Part shown: piece by piece, positions 14,271 to 23,003 of the stretch
Numbering within the stretch: position 1 is the first letter of the stretch
Layout of the letters: each line of letters begins with the position of its first letter
Source: Dehalococcoidia bacterium
GTDB taxonomy: Bacteria; Chloroflexota; Dehalococcoidia; E44-bin15
Reading direction: 5' to 3'
NCBI GenBank assembly: GCA_023129355.1
Contig: JAGMCC010000002.1
Span: 1 to 25,009, forward strand
DNA length: 25,009 nucleotides
Program-made: the position numbers and the translations under genes
The notes under the pieces: model-generated
The model's input: the letters and a program-made list of their open reading frames with translations, nothing else
What the model was told of the DNA's origin: nothing
Database searches by the model: none

Positions 14271-17200
14271 ATGGCTAAGTCAAGACAAACGATAAAGAAC
14301 TTTAGAGTAGTCCCAGTATTATTAATGGCGCTGATTCTGGCGGTGGGTCCTTCCCTGTCGCTAGATGTGCCATCTGTATCCGCGCTCACACCACCCTCAG
14401 TCTGGAACCTTACCGATTACAGCTTTATTACCTACGACTGCACAATCCAGCTCGGTACTGGCGGCGGCCCTCTGGAACCAGCCCCCGGCTGCGACGACTA
14501 TTTCACCGACACGCTTGAGCGACCCACGATTCAGAAACCGGATCCGAACAAACGAGATGACTACTACGCCAGGCTCGATATTGAGCGAGTACTCGTGGGG
14601 GAGGACACTACTTTCTTCTACTTCGCTATCGATGTAGTAGGCCTGGACCCGGGTGTCGATTCTTTACCAGACTTCTACGGCTATGAGATGGACTTTGACT
14701 ACGATAATCGCGGAGATTACTTCTTAGAGGTTAAGTCGCCCAAGGACATCGGTACCTCGTGGAGCCAGAAAGATCTCTACCTGTATTACGACACCGACGG
14801 CCAAGTGGGGGATACAAATCCCCTTACACCACAGGGCAATGGTGGCGAAAACGGTTATGAGACGACCCTCTGGGAGGTAGGCTATTCACCTGCCGACGCT
14901 TGTTGGGCTCGGATCAATCCCGATGATGAAACTGTGGTTGAGATCGCTATTGATAAAGCTTTTGTCGGTAACCCCGCAGGTGCTGCCCTTCGTGGCTGGG
15001 CCAGCAAGGGATCTCAAGACTACCAGATCCTTTACTATCACGACGAGTACGATGAGGATGGATATGGCTCGCCTTATCAGGGCAGCCCGTATTTCCCGCC
15101 ACAAAACATTTACGAAGTTGACAATAGCAGGTGGGGTGGCCTGCCCGGGGAGCCTGGACTGTGGATTGAGAAGGTGGCGGTGGACTTAAATGGTGGGGAT
15201 GTGAAACCGGGTGATGAAATCCAGTACACCATCAACTATAGGAACGATGGAGATGCTGATGCGACTGGAGTATACATAGTTGACGATTACGACCAGAGTG
15301 CGTTCACGCTGCCACTCTACGAGTTCACTGATGGTGCCTTTGGCAACCACAACGACAACAGCGATACAATCCGCTGGCCCAGCACCGGCGGCATAACTGT
15401 GAATGCTGGGGCTAGTGGGTCCGTGAGCTATAAGGCCACGTTGAAGGACGCGTTCGCTAATGAGGAGACACCTGTTTGCAATACTGGCACCATCCACTCT
15501 AATGAGCAGGAACCGGTGGATGTTGAGAAGTGCATCACTGTGTTAGCGGAGCCTGGACTGTGGATTGAGAAGGTGGCGGTGGACTTAAATGGTGGGGATG
15601 TGAAACCGGGTGATGAAATCCAGTACACCATTAACTACAAGAACGAAGGTAATGCCGACGCCACCGGCGTTTACATTGTGGACGACTACGACCAGACCGC
15701 TTTCTCCAGCATCTCCAGCATCACTAACGGTGACTTCCCCGACAACAACGACAACGGGGACACTATCCGCTGGCCCAGCACCGGCGGCATAACCCTGACT
15801 CCCGGCGCCAGCGGCTCGGTGAGCTACGACGCTACCCTGAACGCGGTATTCCCATTGGGGGTGACCTATGTTGACAACACGGCCACGATCGACTCCAACG
15901 AGACCGATCCAGTGGATGATGATGAGACAGTCGTCGTTGTCGTCGCTGAGTGCGAGATAGAGGCTTTCGCCTCCAACAATGGGCCCGTATGTGAAGGACA
16001 ACCTGTTCAGCTTTTTGGCGAGCCTATTGGTGGTAGGGCCCCTTACCAGTATAGCTGGTCCGGGCCTCAAGGATTCTCGACCAATGAGCAGAATCCATTT
16101 GTGAGCCCGGCGGTGGCTGGCACTTACACGCTTGTGGTAACCGATGCTGATGGATGCGCTGGTGTTGATACCACATTGGTAGTAGTTAACCCCTTGCCCG
16201 ACTGCACCATCACAGCACCTTCGCCGGTATTTCCCGGTTCCAATAACATTGCCTCGGTGACGCCAGCAGGCGGCACATATTTCTGGTCGGTCACGGGACA
16301 AGGTACCCTTGCTGGTGGTCAGAACACTCCCTCTATCACCTGGACTGCCGGCTCCGAGGGAACGGCGACTATTAGTGTGACAGTGACCGACGCCAACGGT
16401 TGCCATAGCACCTGCTATCGGACGGTTACAGTAAGGCCTTTGCCTACGCCTACACCTCCACCTCCACCGTGCTCACCTGAAATACAGCTAGCAGTGCTCC
16501 TGGACGGGTCCAGCACCATGAACAGCACGGAGTGGCAGACCCAGCTTGATGGGCTGTCAGAAGCTATACTGGATACTGAGTGCATGCCCGATTGCTATGT
16601 GGAGCTAACGGTAATCCAATTCGCCGGTGAGATCTGGGGCGACGCTCGCACGGAAATCCCACCCACCGTCATAAATTCCGACAACCGGGAAGACGTTGCA
16701 CAGGATGTTCTGGACATCGTGAAGAGTGCAGGGATTACGCCGATGGAAGCCGGTATAGACCGGGCGGTGGACGAACTCCGCAGCTCAATATACTTCCGCT
16801 CTGCTCTGAAGCAGATCATTAATATAAGTAGTGACGTTCAAGAGAATACATTAGATCGACCTGCAATAGAGGAGGCACGCGATGCCGCTACAAATTATGT
16901 GGATGAGATCAGCGCCGAGGGCGTCGGCGATTTCCGCATACCAGAAGACCAAGACTGGATGCAGAACCGCATCGTTCACCCCGGATTTCCTACTGGAACC
17001 GGTAATATAGCCCCATACTCCTGGGATCCTGGGTGGGTGTATGCGGTTGGAACCGACGCTGATAAATTCAAGGAAGCAATCTGCCACAAAATAGGGCTCA
17101 CCAACTACGCACCGGTGGCGATAGATGATGCCTACAGCGTGGATCAGGACACCACCCGCAATGTGGCTGCGCCGGGCATCCTGACCAACGACACCGATGC

Positions 17201-18863
17201 TGATGGCGACTCGCTCACTGCAATTCTGGTCAGCGACGTCGGCCACGGCACGCTTATCCTGAATACTGTCGGTTCCTTCAGCTATACTCCTGGTGCCGGC
17301 TTCACCGGCCCGGACAGCTTCACCTACAAGGCTAACGACGGGACGGTCGACTCCAACGTTGCCACGGTGACCATAACCGTCAGCGCGATCGGCCCTGGCC
17401 CGGGACCCGGCCTAGTTGCATATATAGTAATCTCACCTGACACCGCTACAATCACCGCCAGCGATTCCCAGGCCTACACTGCTGAGGCCTTCGATGCCTT
17501 GGACAACAGCCTGGGCGATGTCACCAACGATACCGTGTTCTCCATAATAGAGGCTGGCGACGGTGGCAGCTGGGTTGACAACGTCTATACCTCCCAGTAC
17601 GCCGGGACGTGGACGGTGACCGGCAACATGGCGGTGCCCGGCACCTATGATGGCATTAGCGATACCGCCAGCCTCACGGTCAACGCTGGCTCACTGGACC
17701 ACATCGTGATCTCCGCTGACACCGATACTATCACCGCCGGCGATACCCTGGCCTTCAGTGCTGAGGCCTTTGATAGCCTTGAAAACAGCCTGGGCTATGT
17801 CACCAGTGAGACCGACTTCACCATAGAGGTGGGGGCCGGTGGCAGCTGGGCTGACAACGTCTATACCTCTGAGAACGCCGGTACCTGGACGGTGACTGGC
17901 ACCTATTATGCCATGAGCGATACCTATAGCCTGACGGTCAATACTCCCGGAGGCGGCGGAGGTGGCGGTGGAGGAGGCGGGCGACCACAATACCTGACGG
18001 TGAACTGGGAAGGCGAGATCACTCAGGAGCGCATTACAAGTAGCGGGAAGCTCCGTGCAACTCTGGAAGCACCGAGCCCCGATGGTATGCACCTGCTCGT
18101 GATAGATAAAGGTACCATAACACTCGACAGTGAAGGCGAGGTTGTCAAGCTAATAGAGATTACCGAAGTAACGGCGCCATCCCTGCCAGCCAGTACCGCG
18201 TTAGTTGGTAGCGCTTATGACTTCGGCGTCAACTCGAGCATCACCTTCAGTGAGCCGGTGACGCTCACCCTGAGTTACAACGTCAGCGATTTGCGCGATG
18301 ATACGCTGGCCTTAAGCATGCGCCGCTTTAGCATCGAGGATGGCTTGTGGGAGGTGGTGGAGACCGAGAGCAGCCAGATCGCTGAGATAGGAAGCTTTAC
18401 CGGCAAGCCGGATGGCTTCAGCGTTTTTGCCATACTTGCTGATCTCCCCAGCTTCGAAGTGAGCAACCTATCTATCAGCCCCTCAGAGAGAGATATATGG
18501 GATTTCCCCACTTTTGCGGTGAGGAAGGGAGAGGAAGCTGTAGTCACCGCCGATGTGACCAACACCGGCAATTATGAGGCAAGCTATATCGCTAGTCTTC
18601 AGGTAAACGGGGAAATAGTGGACAGCCAAGAGTTAACCCTCGCCCCTGGGCAAACCGGACAGGTTACCTTCACCATTTCCAGCACTGAACAGGGGGATTA
18701 CCAAATAGTCGTGGGCGGTCTGAGCGTTGAATTCACTAGTTCTTTGTGGATCAACTGGTTGCTCATTGGCGCAATTCTTGGTGCCCTGTTCCTGATCGTT
18801 TTGCTGCTTGTGGGTTGGCGGTATAGGAAGAGACAAAAGCCTGCAGAGCAGCCTGCGGAATAG
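14271..18863 (+). CDS. Large multidomain surface protein (DUF11 repeats, PKD-like, VWA, Ig-like, C-terminal TM)
   Basis: A 1530-residue exported protein. ATG 14271 is chosen because AGGAGG lies 6 bases upstream and a signal peptide follows (MAKSRQTIKNFR, hydrophobic core, cleavage near VSA, residue 38). Domains in order: N-terminal region with many Asp and Tyr (40-290); two DUF11-like repeats (from about 293 and 426) sharing an 84-bp identical DNA segment; PKD/SprB-like region (560-720); a Pro linker; a VWA domain (737-940) with MIDAS-like DGSST; a cadherin-like domain with NDTDADGDSL (945-1040); a PGPGPG linker; two Ig-like repeats (1049-1225); an 11-Gly run; a beta-rich region; a CARDB-like domain (VTNTGNYEASY); a TM helix (about 1492-1515) and a short basic tail RKRQK. 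It is anchored by its C-terminus. It probably binds a partner or ligand outside the cell; the target is unknown. Confidence 0.88.
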   Translation: MAKSRQTIKNFRVVPVLLMALILAVGPSLSLDVPSVSALTPPSVWNLTDYSFITYDCTIQLGTGGGPLEPAPGCDDYFTDTLERPTIQKPDPNKRDDYYARLDIERVLVGEDTTFFYFAIDVVGLDPGVDSLPDFYGYEMDFDYDNRGDYFLEVKSPKDIGTSWSQKDLYLYYDTDGQVGDTNPLTPQGNGGENGYETTLWEVGYSPADACWARINPDDETVVEIAIDKAFVGNPAGAALRGWASKGSQDYQILYYHDEYDEDGYGSPYQGSPYFPPQNIYEVDNSRWGGLPGEPGLWIEKVAVDLNGGDVKPGDEIQYTINYRNDGDADATGVYIVDDYDQSAFTLPLYEFTDGAFGNHNDNSDTIRWPSTGGITVNAGASGSVSYKATLKDAFANEETPVCNTGTIHSNEQEPVDVEKCITVLAEPGLWIEKVAVDLNGGDVKPGDEIQYTINYKNEGNADATGVYIVDDYDQTAFSSISSITNGDFPDNNDNGDTIRWPSTGGITLTPGASGSVSYDATLNAVFPLGVTYVDNTATIDSNETDPVDDDETVVVVVAECEIEAFASNNGPVCEGQPVQLFGEPIGGRAPYQYSWSGPQGFSTNEQNPFVSPAVAGTYTLVVTDADGCAGVDTTLVVVNPLPDCTITAPSPVFPGSNNIASVTPAGGTYFWSVTGQGTLAGGQNTPSITWTAGSEGTATISVTVTDANGCHSTCYRTVTVRPLPTPTPPPPPCSPEIQLAVLLDGSSTMNSTEWQTQLDGLSEAILDTECMPDCYVELTVIQFAGEIWGDARTEIPPTVINSDNREDVAQDVLDIVKSAGITPMEAGIDRAVDELRSSIYFRSALKQIINISSDVQENTLDRPAIEEARDAATNYVDEISAEGVGDFRIPEDQDWMQNRIVHPGFPTGTGNIAPYSWDPGWVYAVGTDADKFKEAICHKIGLTNYAPVAIDDAYSVDQDTTRNVAAPGILTNDTDADGDSLTAILVSDVGHGTLILNTVGSFSYTPGAGFTGPDSFTYKANDGTVDSNVATVTITVSAIGPGPGPGLVAYIVISPDTATITASDSQAYTAEAFDALDNSLGDVTNDTVFSIIEAGDGGSWVDNVYTSQYAGTWTVTGNMAVPGTYDGISDTASLTVNAGSLDHIVISADTDTITAGDTLAFSAEAFDSLENSLGYVTSETDFTIEVGAGGSWADNVYTSENAGTWTVTGTYYAMSDTYSLTVNTPGGGGGGGGGGGRPQYLTVNWEGEITQERITSSGKLRATLEAPSPDGMHLLVIDKGTITLDSEGEVVKLIEITEVTAPSLPASTALVGSAYDFGVNSSITFSEPVTLTLSYNVSDLRDDTLALSMRRFSIEDGLWEVVETESSQIAEIGSFTGKPDGFSVFAILADLPSFEVSNLSISPSERDIWDFPTFAVRKGEEAVVTADVTNTGNYEASYIASLQVNGEIVDSQELTLAPGQTGQVTFTISSTEQGDYQIVVGGLSVEFTSSLWINWLLIGAILGALFLIVLLLVGWRYRKRQKPAEQPAE
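15149..15232 (+). repeat. 84-bp exact direct repeat, copy 1
   Basis: Begins GGAGCCTGGACTG and ends CAGTACACCAT. Identical to 15548-15631, 399 bases (133 codons) away, in the same frame. It encodes the first strands of a DUF11-like domain. Confidence 0.9.
15548..15631 (+). repeat. 84-bp exact direct repeat, copy 2
   Basis: Identical to 15149-15232. The flanking parts of the two domains have drifted in both sequence and codon choice, so this identical block points to recent gene conversion. Confidence 0.9.
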
Positions 18864-18904
18864 AGTGCCCTGAGAGAATAAGAACCAGATATACGGTTAC
18901 GTCT

Positions 18905-18951
18905 AGGCGCTGGGGGCGATATACATTGACCCCAGCGCCTTAATAATATTC
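18905..18951 (+). terminator. Strong terminator of the surface-protein gene
   Basis: AGGCGCTGGGG (18905-18915) pairs perfectly with CCCCAGCGCCT (18930-18940), 11 bp, 14-base loop, followed by TTAATAATATT. It lies 41 bases after the stop codon. Confidence 0.85.
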
Positions 18952-18977
18952 GCTGTGTTAATGCATCGCTGTCCGCA

Positions 18978-19001
18978 TTGTTCACTCGGTCACAGCATAG
19001 C
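18978..19001 (+). repeat. 24-nt direct repeat, right copy
   Basis: TTGTTCACTCGGTCACAG followed by CATAGC; matches 9673-9696 with one change, same orientation, 9.3 kb apart. On the minus strand both copies are preceded, a few bases off, by GCACA. It lies between the terminator and the hairpin cluster. Confidence 0.75.
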
Positions 19002-19046
19002 TGGAGTTGTGCTGTCCGAAGGGGACTAAAAATAAATTGCGTGTAT

Positions 19047-19164
19047 ATTGAGACTGCTGAAATAGTCTCAATCAACCCCCTAATCCCCCAATCTTGGGGG
19101 ACCTTTTAAAGCTGGGGGATACCCCCAGACCCCCGGCCCCGATATAATCGGGGCACCTCTTTTT
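19047..19164. terminator. Cluster of four hairpins between convergent genes
   Basis: Four stems in 118 bases: ATTGAGACT/AGTCTCAAT (19047-19072), TCCCCCAA/TTGGGGGA (19084-19101), CTGGGGG/CCCCCAG (19112-19128) and GCCCCGAT/ATCGGGGC (19136-19154), the last followed by ACCTCTTTTT. The last can end plus-strand transcription; the others may end minus-strand reading from the FAD gene or form an interspersed repeat. Runs of C5 on this strand are typical of such elements. The 325-base gap 18864-19188 holds only these, the terminator and the 24-nt repeat. Confidence 0.65.
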
Positions 19165-19188
19165 CAGCGGTCCCTATTATAGAGTAAC

Positions 19189-20493
19189 TTACCCCGGCTT
19201 AATGCGAAGTTTAATATCCTCCACCGCTATTTCGGCGCTCTTGGCACAGGCACCAAGTCCTATCCAACCTGGGGGTTTTACCCCATCACCGACATTGTAT
19301 AGGTTTTCTATGGAGGTCTTCTGCGGCAGGTCATAGCCCGGCCAACTATGATATCCCGGACATTCTCCACGGAAATAACTGGCAACCAGGATCTCAGCAT
19401 GCTCATCAAATCCGGGGATATTATCTCTCAAATCCTGAATCATCAGTTCCTTATCCTTCTTGAAATCATACGGGGGTAATGAAGAGAGCGGTGTACCTCC
19501 CGCCATGAGCAGGTGCTTTCCTTTGGGGGCGTGCTCCGGGCAGAGTAGCGTCGGGCAGTTCATCACGCTCAGCCTCCGGCCTAATACAAATATAAGGGAT
19601 GAGCAATCCACCAGGGGTCTATCGCTGGCAATATGCATGGCCATAAAAGGAGCTGGCCTCAGGGTTTCCCTGAGCTGTTTTAGGTACCCCTGGTCAAAAT
19701 TCTCGCTCCCCGCCAGCGCTACAGTTTTCTGGGGACCGGTATTGCTAACCACTGCTTTAGCCACCACCTCGATAACATCATCACCCCGCTGGACTATTGC
19801 ACCCCTTGCCATCCCACCATCCACCACGATTTCCTGGGCCCGGCACCGAGTCCACACCTGCCCCCCTTTGTCCTGAATCGCTTTCGCCAGCGATTCCATC
19901 AGGGCTAAATTGCCTTGGGGCGCAATCCCAATACCCTGGCCTTTCGGCGCTTTAAGGTACTCAAAGAACTTTCCCGCCGGCAATTCATCGTCATTTACGA
20001 AGTGAGTCGGGCTGACAAGCGCCCAGAAAGTCTTCAGCACCCTCTCGTTCTGCGTATATTGAAGGAGCCATTCCCGCAGGGAAATGCTGTCCGAGGGCTC
20101 CTGCCAGGTTAAACCCCGCTTCAAAGCCCCCATCACACGCTCCGCTTCGCTTTCGTCATGGCAAGCCTGGGAAACAAGCGCCCTTAGCCCACCTTTCAGA
20201 GGCAACTCATGGTCTTTTTTATCAATCCGATAGCGAATTGGGGGTACGGGGCGGACGTCGAGCTTGGCCCCAATAGCATTAAAGGCCCTCTCTACTGCCC
20301 CACCCATCTCCACCTCTATCGCGCCGGTGGTAATCTTGAAACCCTTATGTTCTATTGTGGAATAGCGGCCGCCTACTCGAGGCAGCCGTTCCACCACTAA
20401 AGTCTTATAGCCCCCAGCAGCAAGCAATGCCGCCGCAGATAATCCTCCCATCCCCGAACCGATAACTACCACATCATAATTCTCTCGCTTCAC
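19189..20493 (-). CDS. FAD-dependent oxidoreductase, CrtI/phytoene-desaturase-like
   Basis: Flavoprotein of 434 residues in the phytoene desaturase / carotenoid isomerase group. The N-terminal dinucleotide-binding motif is YDVVVIGSGMGGLSAAALLAAGG (G12-x-G14-x2-G17), followed by the VERLPRVGGRYST motif that contacts FAD. The late motif LYNVGDGVKPPGWIGLGACA, near the C-terminus, is the family's second FAD signature. There is no N-terminal TM. The start is GTG at 20493 with GAGGAGGG a few bases upstream. It is divergent from the glutaredoxin operon and has no carotenoid genes near it, so a true carotenoid substrate is doubtful; members of this group in anaerobes often have unknown substrates. 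Confidence 0.85.
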   Translation of the reverse strand: MKRENYDVVVIGSGMGGLSAAALLAAGGYKTLVVERLPRVGGRYSTIEHKGFKITTGAIEVEMGGAVERAFNAIGAKLDVRPVPPIRYRIDKKDHELPLKGGLRALVSQACHDESEAERVMGALKRGLTWQEPSDSISLREWLLQYTQNERVLKTFWALVSPTHFVNDDELPAGKFFEYLKAPKGQGIGIAPQGNLALMESLAKAIQDKGGQVWTRCRAQEIVVDGGMARGAIVQRGDDVIEVVAKAVVSNTGPQKTVALAGSENFDQGYLKQLRETLRPAPFMAMHIASDRPLVDCSSLIFVLGRRLSVMNCPTLLCPEHAPKGKHLLMAGGTPLSSLPPYDFKKDKELMIQDLRDNIPGFDEHAEILVASYFRGECPGYHSWPGYDLPQKTSIENLYNVGDGVKPPGWIGLGACAKSAEIAVEDIKLRIKPG

Positions 20494-20591
20494 CTAACCC
20501 TCCTCTTTCGTCCCTTCAAACGGCTATTCACATCGATACGGAAAGAATCTAGCACACGGGGGACTATCAGTCAATCTGGATGGGATTAGTA

Positions 20592-20620
20592 TTGACAAAC
20601 GGGTAACCGCTCGCTAGGAT
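20592..20620 (+). promoter_or_regulatory. Probable promoter of the glutaredoxin operon
   Basis: TTGACA (20592-20597), 17-base spacer, TAGGAT (20615-20620): exact -35, two mismatches in -10. It leaves a leader of about 90 bases before the start at 20715. Confidence 0.6.
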
Positions 20621-20714
20621 GCGGGTGCTTGCCATCGCGTTCCTAAGGAGATAAAAGTCACATACAAGAGCCAGCCACGAATCTAAAATTTGATCTAAAA
20701 TCAGGAGGTTGAAA

Positions 20715-20954
20715 ATGAGTGCCCGAGAGGTGAAGGTCTATTCCACCCCCACGTGCCCCTGGTGTCATAGGGTCAAGCAATTCCTCGAGGCTAATGGCAT
20801 TTCATATCAAGACTTCAATGTCGCCGAGGATCCCGCCGCCCGCGAGGAGATGATCAATAAATGTGAACAACTGGCAGTTCCCACCATTTGCATTGATGGC
20901 GAGGTCATCGTGGGGTTCAACGAGGCTCAGCTCAAAGAGAAATTGGGCCTCTAA
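20715..20954 (+). CDS. Glutaredoxin-like (NrdH/YruB-type) thiol protein
   Basis: Small thioredoxin-fold protein of 79 residues. It has the dithiol active site CPWC (about residues 15-18), the cis-Pro motif AVPTI, and the GFNEAQLKEKL C-terminus of the YruB/NrdH-like group, which can be reduced by thioredoxin reductase rather than glutathione. ATG 20715 is chosen because AGGAGG (20703-20708) lies 6 bases upstream; a TTG 6 bases before it would overlap that site. The thioredoxin reductase gene begins 16 bases after its stop, a pairing that supports an electron path NADPH to reductase to this protein. Targets could be ribonucleotide reductase or peroxidases; neither is visible here. Confidence 0.9.
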   Translation: MSAREVKVYSTPTCPWCHRVKQFLEANGISYQDFNVAEDPAAREEMINKCEQLAVPTICIDGEVIVGFNEAQLKEKLGL

Positions 20955-20970
20955 ATTGCCGGAGGTGCTT

Positions 20971-21879
20971 ATGCACGAACTGATCATTATTGGCGGTGGT
21001 CCGGCAGGGATGACAGCCGCGGTCTATGCTGCCCGAAAGCGGGTAGATGCCCTGCTCCTCAGTAAGGACATTGGAGGGCAAGTTCTCACTACAACCGGCG
21101 TTGAGAACTACATGGGCTATCAGTATATTGAAGGCTTTGAGCTGATGCAGAAGTTCGAGGAGCAGGTGAAGCAATTTCCGCTGGAGCAGAAGATCGGTCA
21201 GGGAGTAGCTGGATTATCACAACTGGATGCGGGATTTGATGTCAGGACAGATAATGGTGAAAGCCATCAGGCGAAGGCAGTAATCGTCGCTACCGGGAAG
21301 CGTCCCCGCCCGCTCAACGTTCCCGGTGAGCAGCAGCTAAGGGGCAGAGGTGTAACCTATTGCGCGATTTGCGATGGCCCTCTATTTACCGGGCAAAAGG
21401 TGGCTGTTATCGGCGGTGGCAATTCCGCCCTGGAAGCTGCGGATGATATGGTCAAGATCGCACAGTATGTCTATCTGGTGTCACTGACACCATTAACCGG
21501 CGACCAGATACTCATTGACAGAGTGAAAGATGCCTCCAATCTGACCGCGTTTCTGGAGCATGAGGTGGTGGCGATCGAGGGGGAAAGCCGTGTGGAAGCT
21601 ATCGCCATCAGGGATTTGAAAAGTGGAGAGGAAAAGAGGCTTGAGGTCGGGGGCATTTTTATCGAGATCGGGCTTATCCCCAACTCGGAATTGGCCAGAG
21701 AAATCGCCAGGCTCAATAATCTAGGTGAGATCGAGGTAAATTGCGCCACTGAAACTGGGGTGCCCGGGCTCTTCGCTGCCGGGGACGTGACCAATGTGGT
21801 GGAGAAGCAGATCGTTGTCGCCGCCGGGGAGGGAGCCAAGGCCGCGCTACAGGCGCACAAGTATATCCAGCGATTATAA
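20971..21879 (+). CDS. trxB: Thioredoxin reductase
   Basis: Flavoprotein of 302 residues that reduces thioredoxin-like proteins with NAD(P)H. It has the FAD motif GGGPAGMTAA (8-17), the redox pair C131-A-I-C134 in the usual CAICDG context, the NADPH motif VIGGGNSALEAA and the C-terminal FAD motif GLFAAGDV. ATG 20971 follows GGAGGTG by 3 bases and gives the standard family N-terminus; a longer frame beginning at 20863 overlaps the glutaredoxin and is rejected. It is co-transcribed with the glutaredoxin upstream and the rubrerythrin-like gene 11 bases downstream. The NADPH-specific HRRxxxR motif is not seen (VSLTPLTGD), so NADH or another donor such as F420 or ferredoxin is possible. Confidence 0.92.
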   Translation: MHELIIIGGGPAGMTAAVYAARKRVDALLLSKDIGGQVLTTTGVENYMGYQYIEGFELMQKFEEQVKQFPLEQKIGQGVAGLSQLDAGFDVRTDNGESHQAKAVIVATGKRPRPLNVPGEQQLRGRGVTYCAICDGPLFTGQKVAVIGGGNSALEAADDMVKIAQYVYLVSLTPLTGDQILIDRVKDASNLTAFLEHEVVAIEGESRVEAIAIRDLKSGEEKRLEVGGIFIEIGLIPNSELAREIARLNNLGEIEVNCATETGVPGLFAAGDVTNVVEKQIVVAAGEGAKAALQAHKYIQRL

Positions 21880-21890
21880 GGGGGTGACAA

Positions 21891-22376
21891 ATGGGCATAT
21901 TTTTCTCTGGCAGTGAACTGGTGAACATCGCTATTGGGATTGAGCGAAGCGGAGCCGCTTTTTACGATGCCCTGGTAAAGTCTGCCAGGAATGAAGCATC
22001 TAGAGTTATTTATGAGTATCTGGCTGTTGAGGAGAAAAAGCATATAGAAATCTTCCAAAATATGCTGGGCTCACTTGCAGACTATACACCACCAGAGACT
22101 TACACTGAAGAGTATGACCGGTATCTGAAAGCGCTGATCGACTCCGCTGTCTTCCGCGACGATCAGACTGCCCGCGAGATGGCACAAAGGTCAGCGAGTG
22201 AAGCCGAAGCTATCCAGATCGCTATAAGCGCAGAAAAGGATTCTATACTGTTCTATTCGAACTTGCGAGAACTGGTTCGGCGGTCAGACCGCGAGGCAGT
22301 CGATAAGATAATAGAGGAGGAGAGGTCTCACCTGAGGCAGCTTTCAGACCTGATGAAAGACTTCAGCAAGCGGTGA
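21891..22376 (+). CDS. Rubrerythrin-like ferritin-superfamily protein
   Basis: A 161-residue four-helix diiron protein. Candidate ligands appear in order: E18 in GIERSGAAFY, E48-x2-H51 in EEKKH, E115 in SAEKDSILFY, and E144-x2-H147 in EERSHL. The two ExxH motifs are characteristic of rubrerythrin-type diiron sites. The C-terminal rubredoxin domain of full rubrerythrin is missing, so it belongs with the short ferritin-like forms that can reduce peroxide or store metal. GGGGGTG is just before ATG 21891. Its place after thioredoxin reductase and before an FMN reductase suggests an oxygen or peroxide defence role in an anaerobe. No signal peptide. Confidence 0.87.
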   Translation: MGIFFSGSELVNIAIGIERSGAAFYDALVKSARNEASRVIYEYLAVEEKKHIEIFQNMLGSLADYTPPETYTEEYDRYLKALIDSAVFRDDQTAREMAQRSASEAEAIQIAISAEKDSILFYSNLRELVRRSDREAVDKIIEEERSHLRQLSDLMKDFSKR

Positions 22377-22389
22377 CAAGGAGGCAAGA

Positions 22390-22956
22390 TTGAGAGTCCT
22401 GGGGATTATGGGGAGCCCAAGGATAAAAGGCAATACCGATCTGCTGCTGGATGAAGCCTTGAAGGGGGCCCAGAGTCAGGGGGCAGAGGTCGAGAAGATC
22501 ACCGTCGATAAGCTCAAGATATCCCCGTGCCGCGAATACTATGGTTGCCTGAGGGACGGTAATTGCATCATAAGAGACGACATGGATGGCATATACCCCA
22601 AGCTCCTCAATGCCGATGGGGTAATAGTAGCCTCGCCGATGTTTTTCTACGGACTGACCAGTCAGCTTAAGGCGCTCATCGACCGGTGCCAGGCGCTGTG
22701 GGCCAGGAAATACATACTCAAGCAGAACCCGCCCGGCTCGGGGAGAAAGGGCGCCTTTATCGCTGTTGGGGCTACCAAGGGCCGGAAGTTGTTTGACGGG
22801 TCTATACTAACGGTAAAATACTTCTTCCAAGCTATCGGCATCGAGTATACCGAGGAGCTTCTCGTCCGCGGCGTGGATAAGAAAGGGGAGATCAGGGAGC
22901 ACCCCACCGCACTCAAGGACGCCTTTGAACTTGGTAAGAGTCTGGCCCAAAGATAG
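22390..22956 (+). CDS. NADPH-dependent FMN reductase / flavodoxin-like protein
   Basis: Flavodoxin-fold protein of 188 residues. It begins with GIMGSPRIKGNTDLLL, the FMN phosphate-binding loop of this family, and has SPMFFYGLTSQLKALIDR (82-99) at the second FMN-contacting loop. Three cysteines (C47, C53, C59; CREYYGC and GNC) recall iron-sulfur flavoproteins but the exact compact Cys motif of that group is not met. The start is TTG at 22390, with AAGGAGG (22378-22384) 5 bases upstream; it begins 13 bases after the rubrerythrin-like gene. Likely role: passing electrons from NAD(P)H to small redox partners in this cluster. Confidence 0.88.
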   Translation: MRVLGIMGSPRIKGNTDLLLDEALKGAQSQGAEVEKITVDKLKISPCREYYGCLRDGNCIIRDDMDGIYPKLLNADGVIVASPMFFYGLTSQLKALIDRCQALWARKYILKQNPPGSGRKGAFIAVGATKGRKLFDGSILTVKYFFQAIGIEYTEELLVRGVDKKGEIREHPTALKDAFELGKSLAQR

Positions 22957-23003
22957 CGTTCCCAATAATTAATGAGGAAAAGATAGAGCGCTGAGGTGTA
23001 GAT

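Noticed and set aside
15585..16406. 273-codon minus-strand frame inside the surface-protein gene
   Set aside because: A shadow of the coding strand: no start site, no domain, and the plus strand encodes continuous known domains.
20863..20970. Longer N-terminal form of thioredoxin reductase
   Set aside because: It would overlap the glutaredoxin gene in another frame. ATG 20971 has a GGAGGTG site and gives the normal family start.
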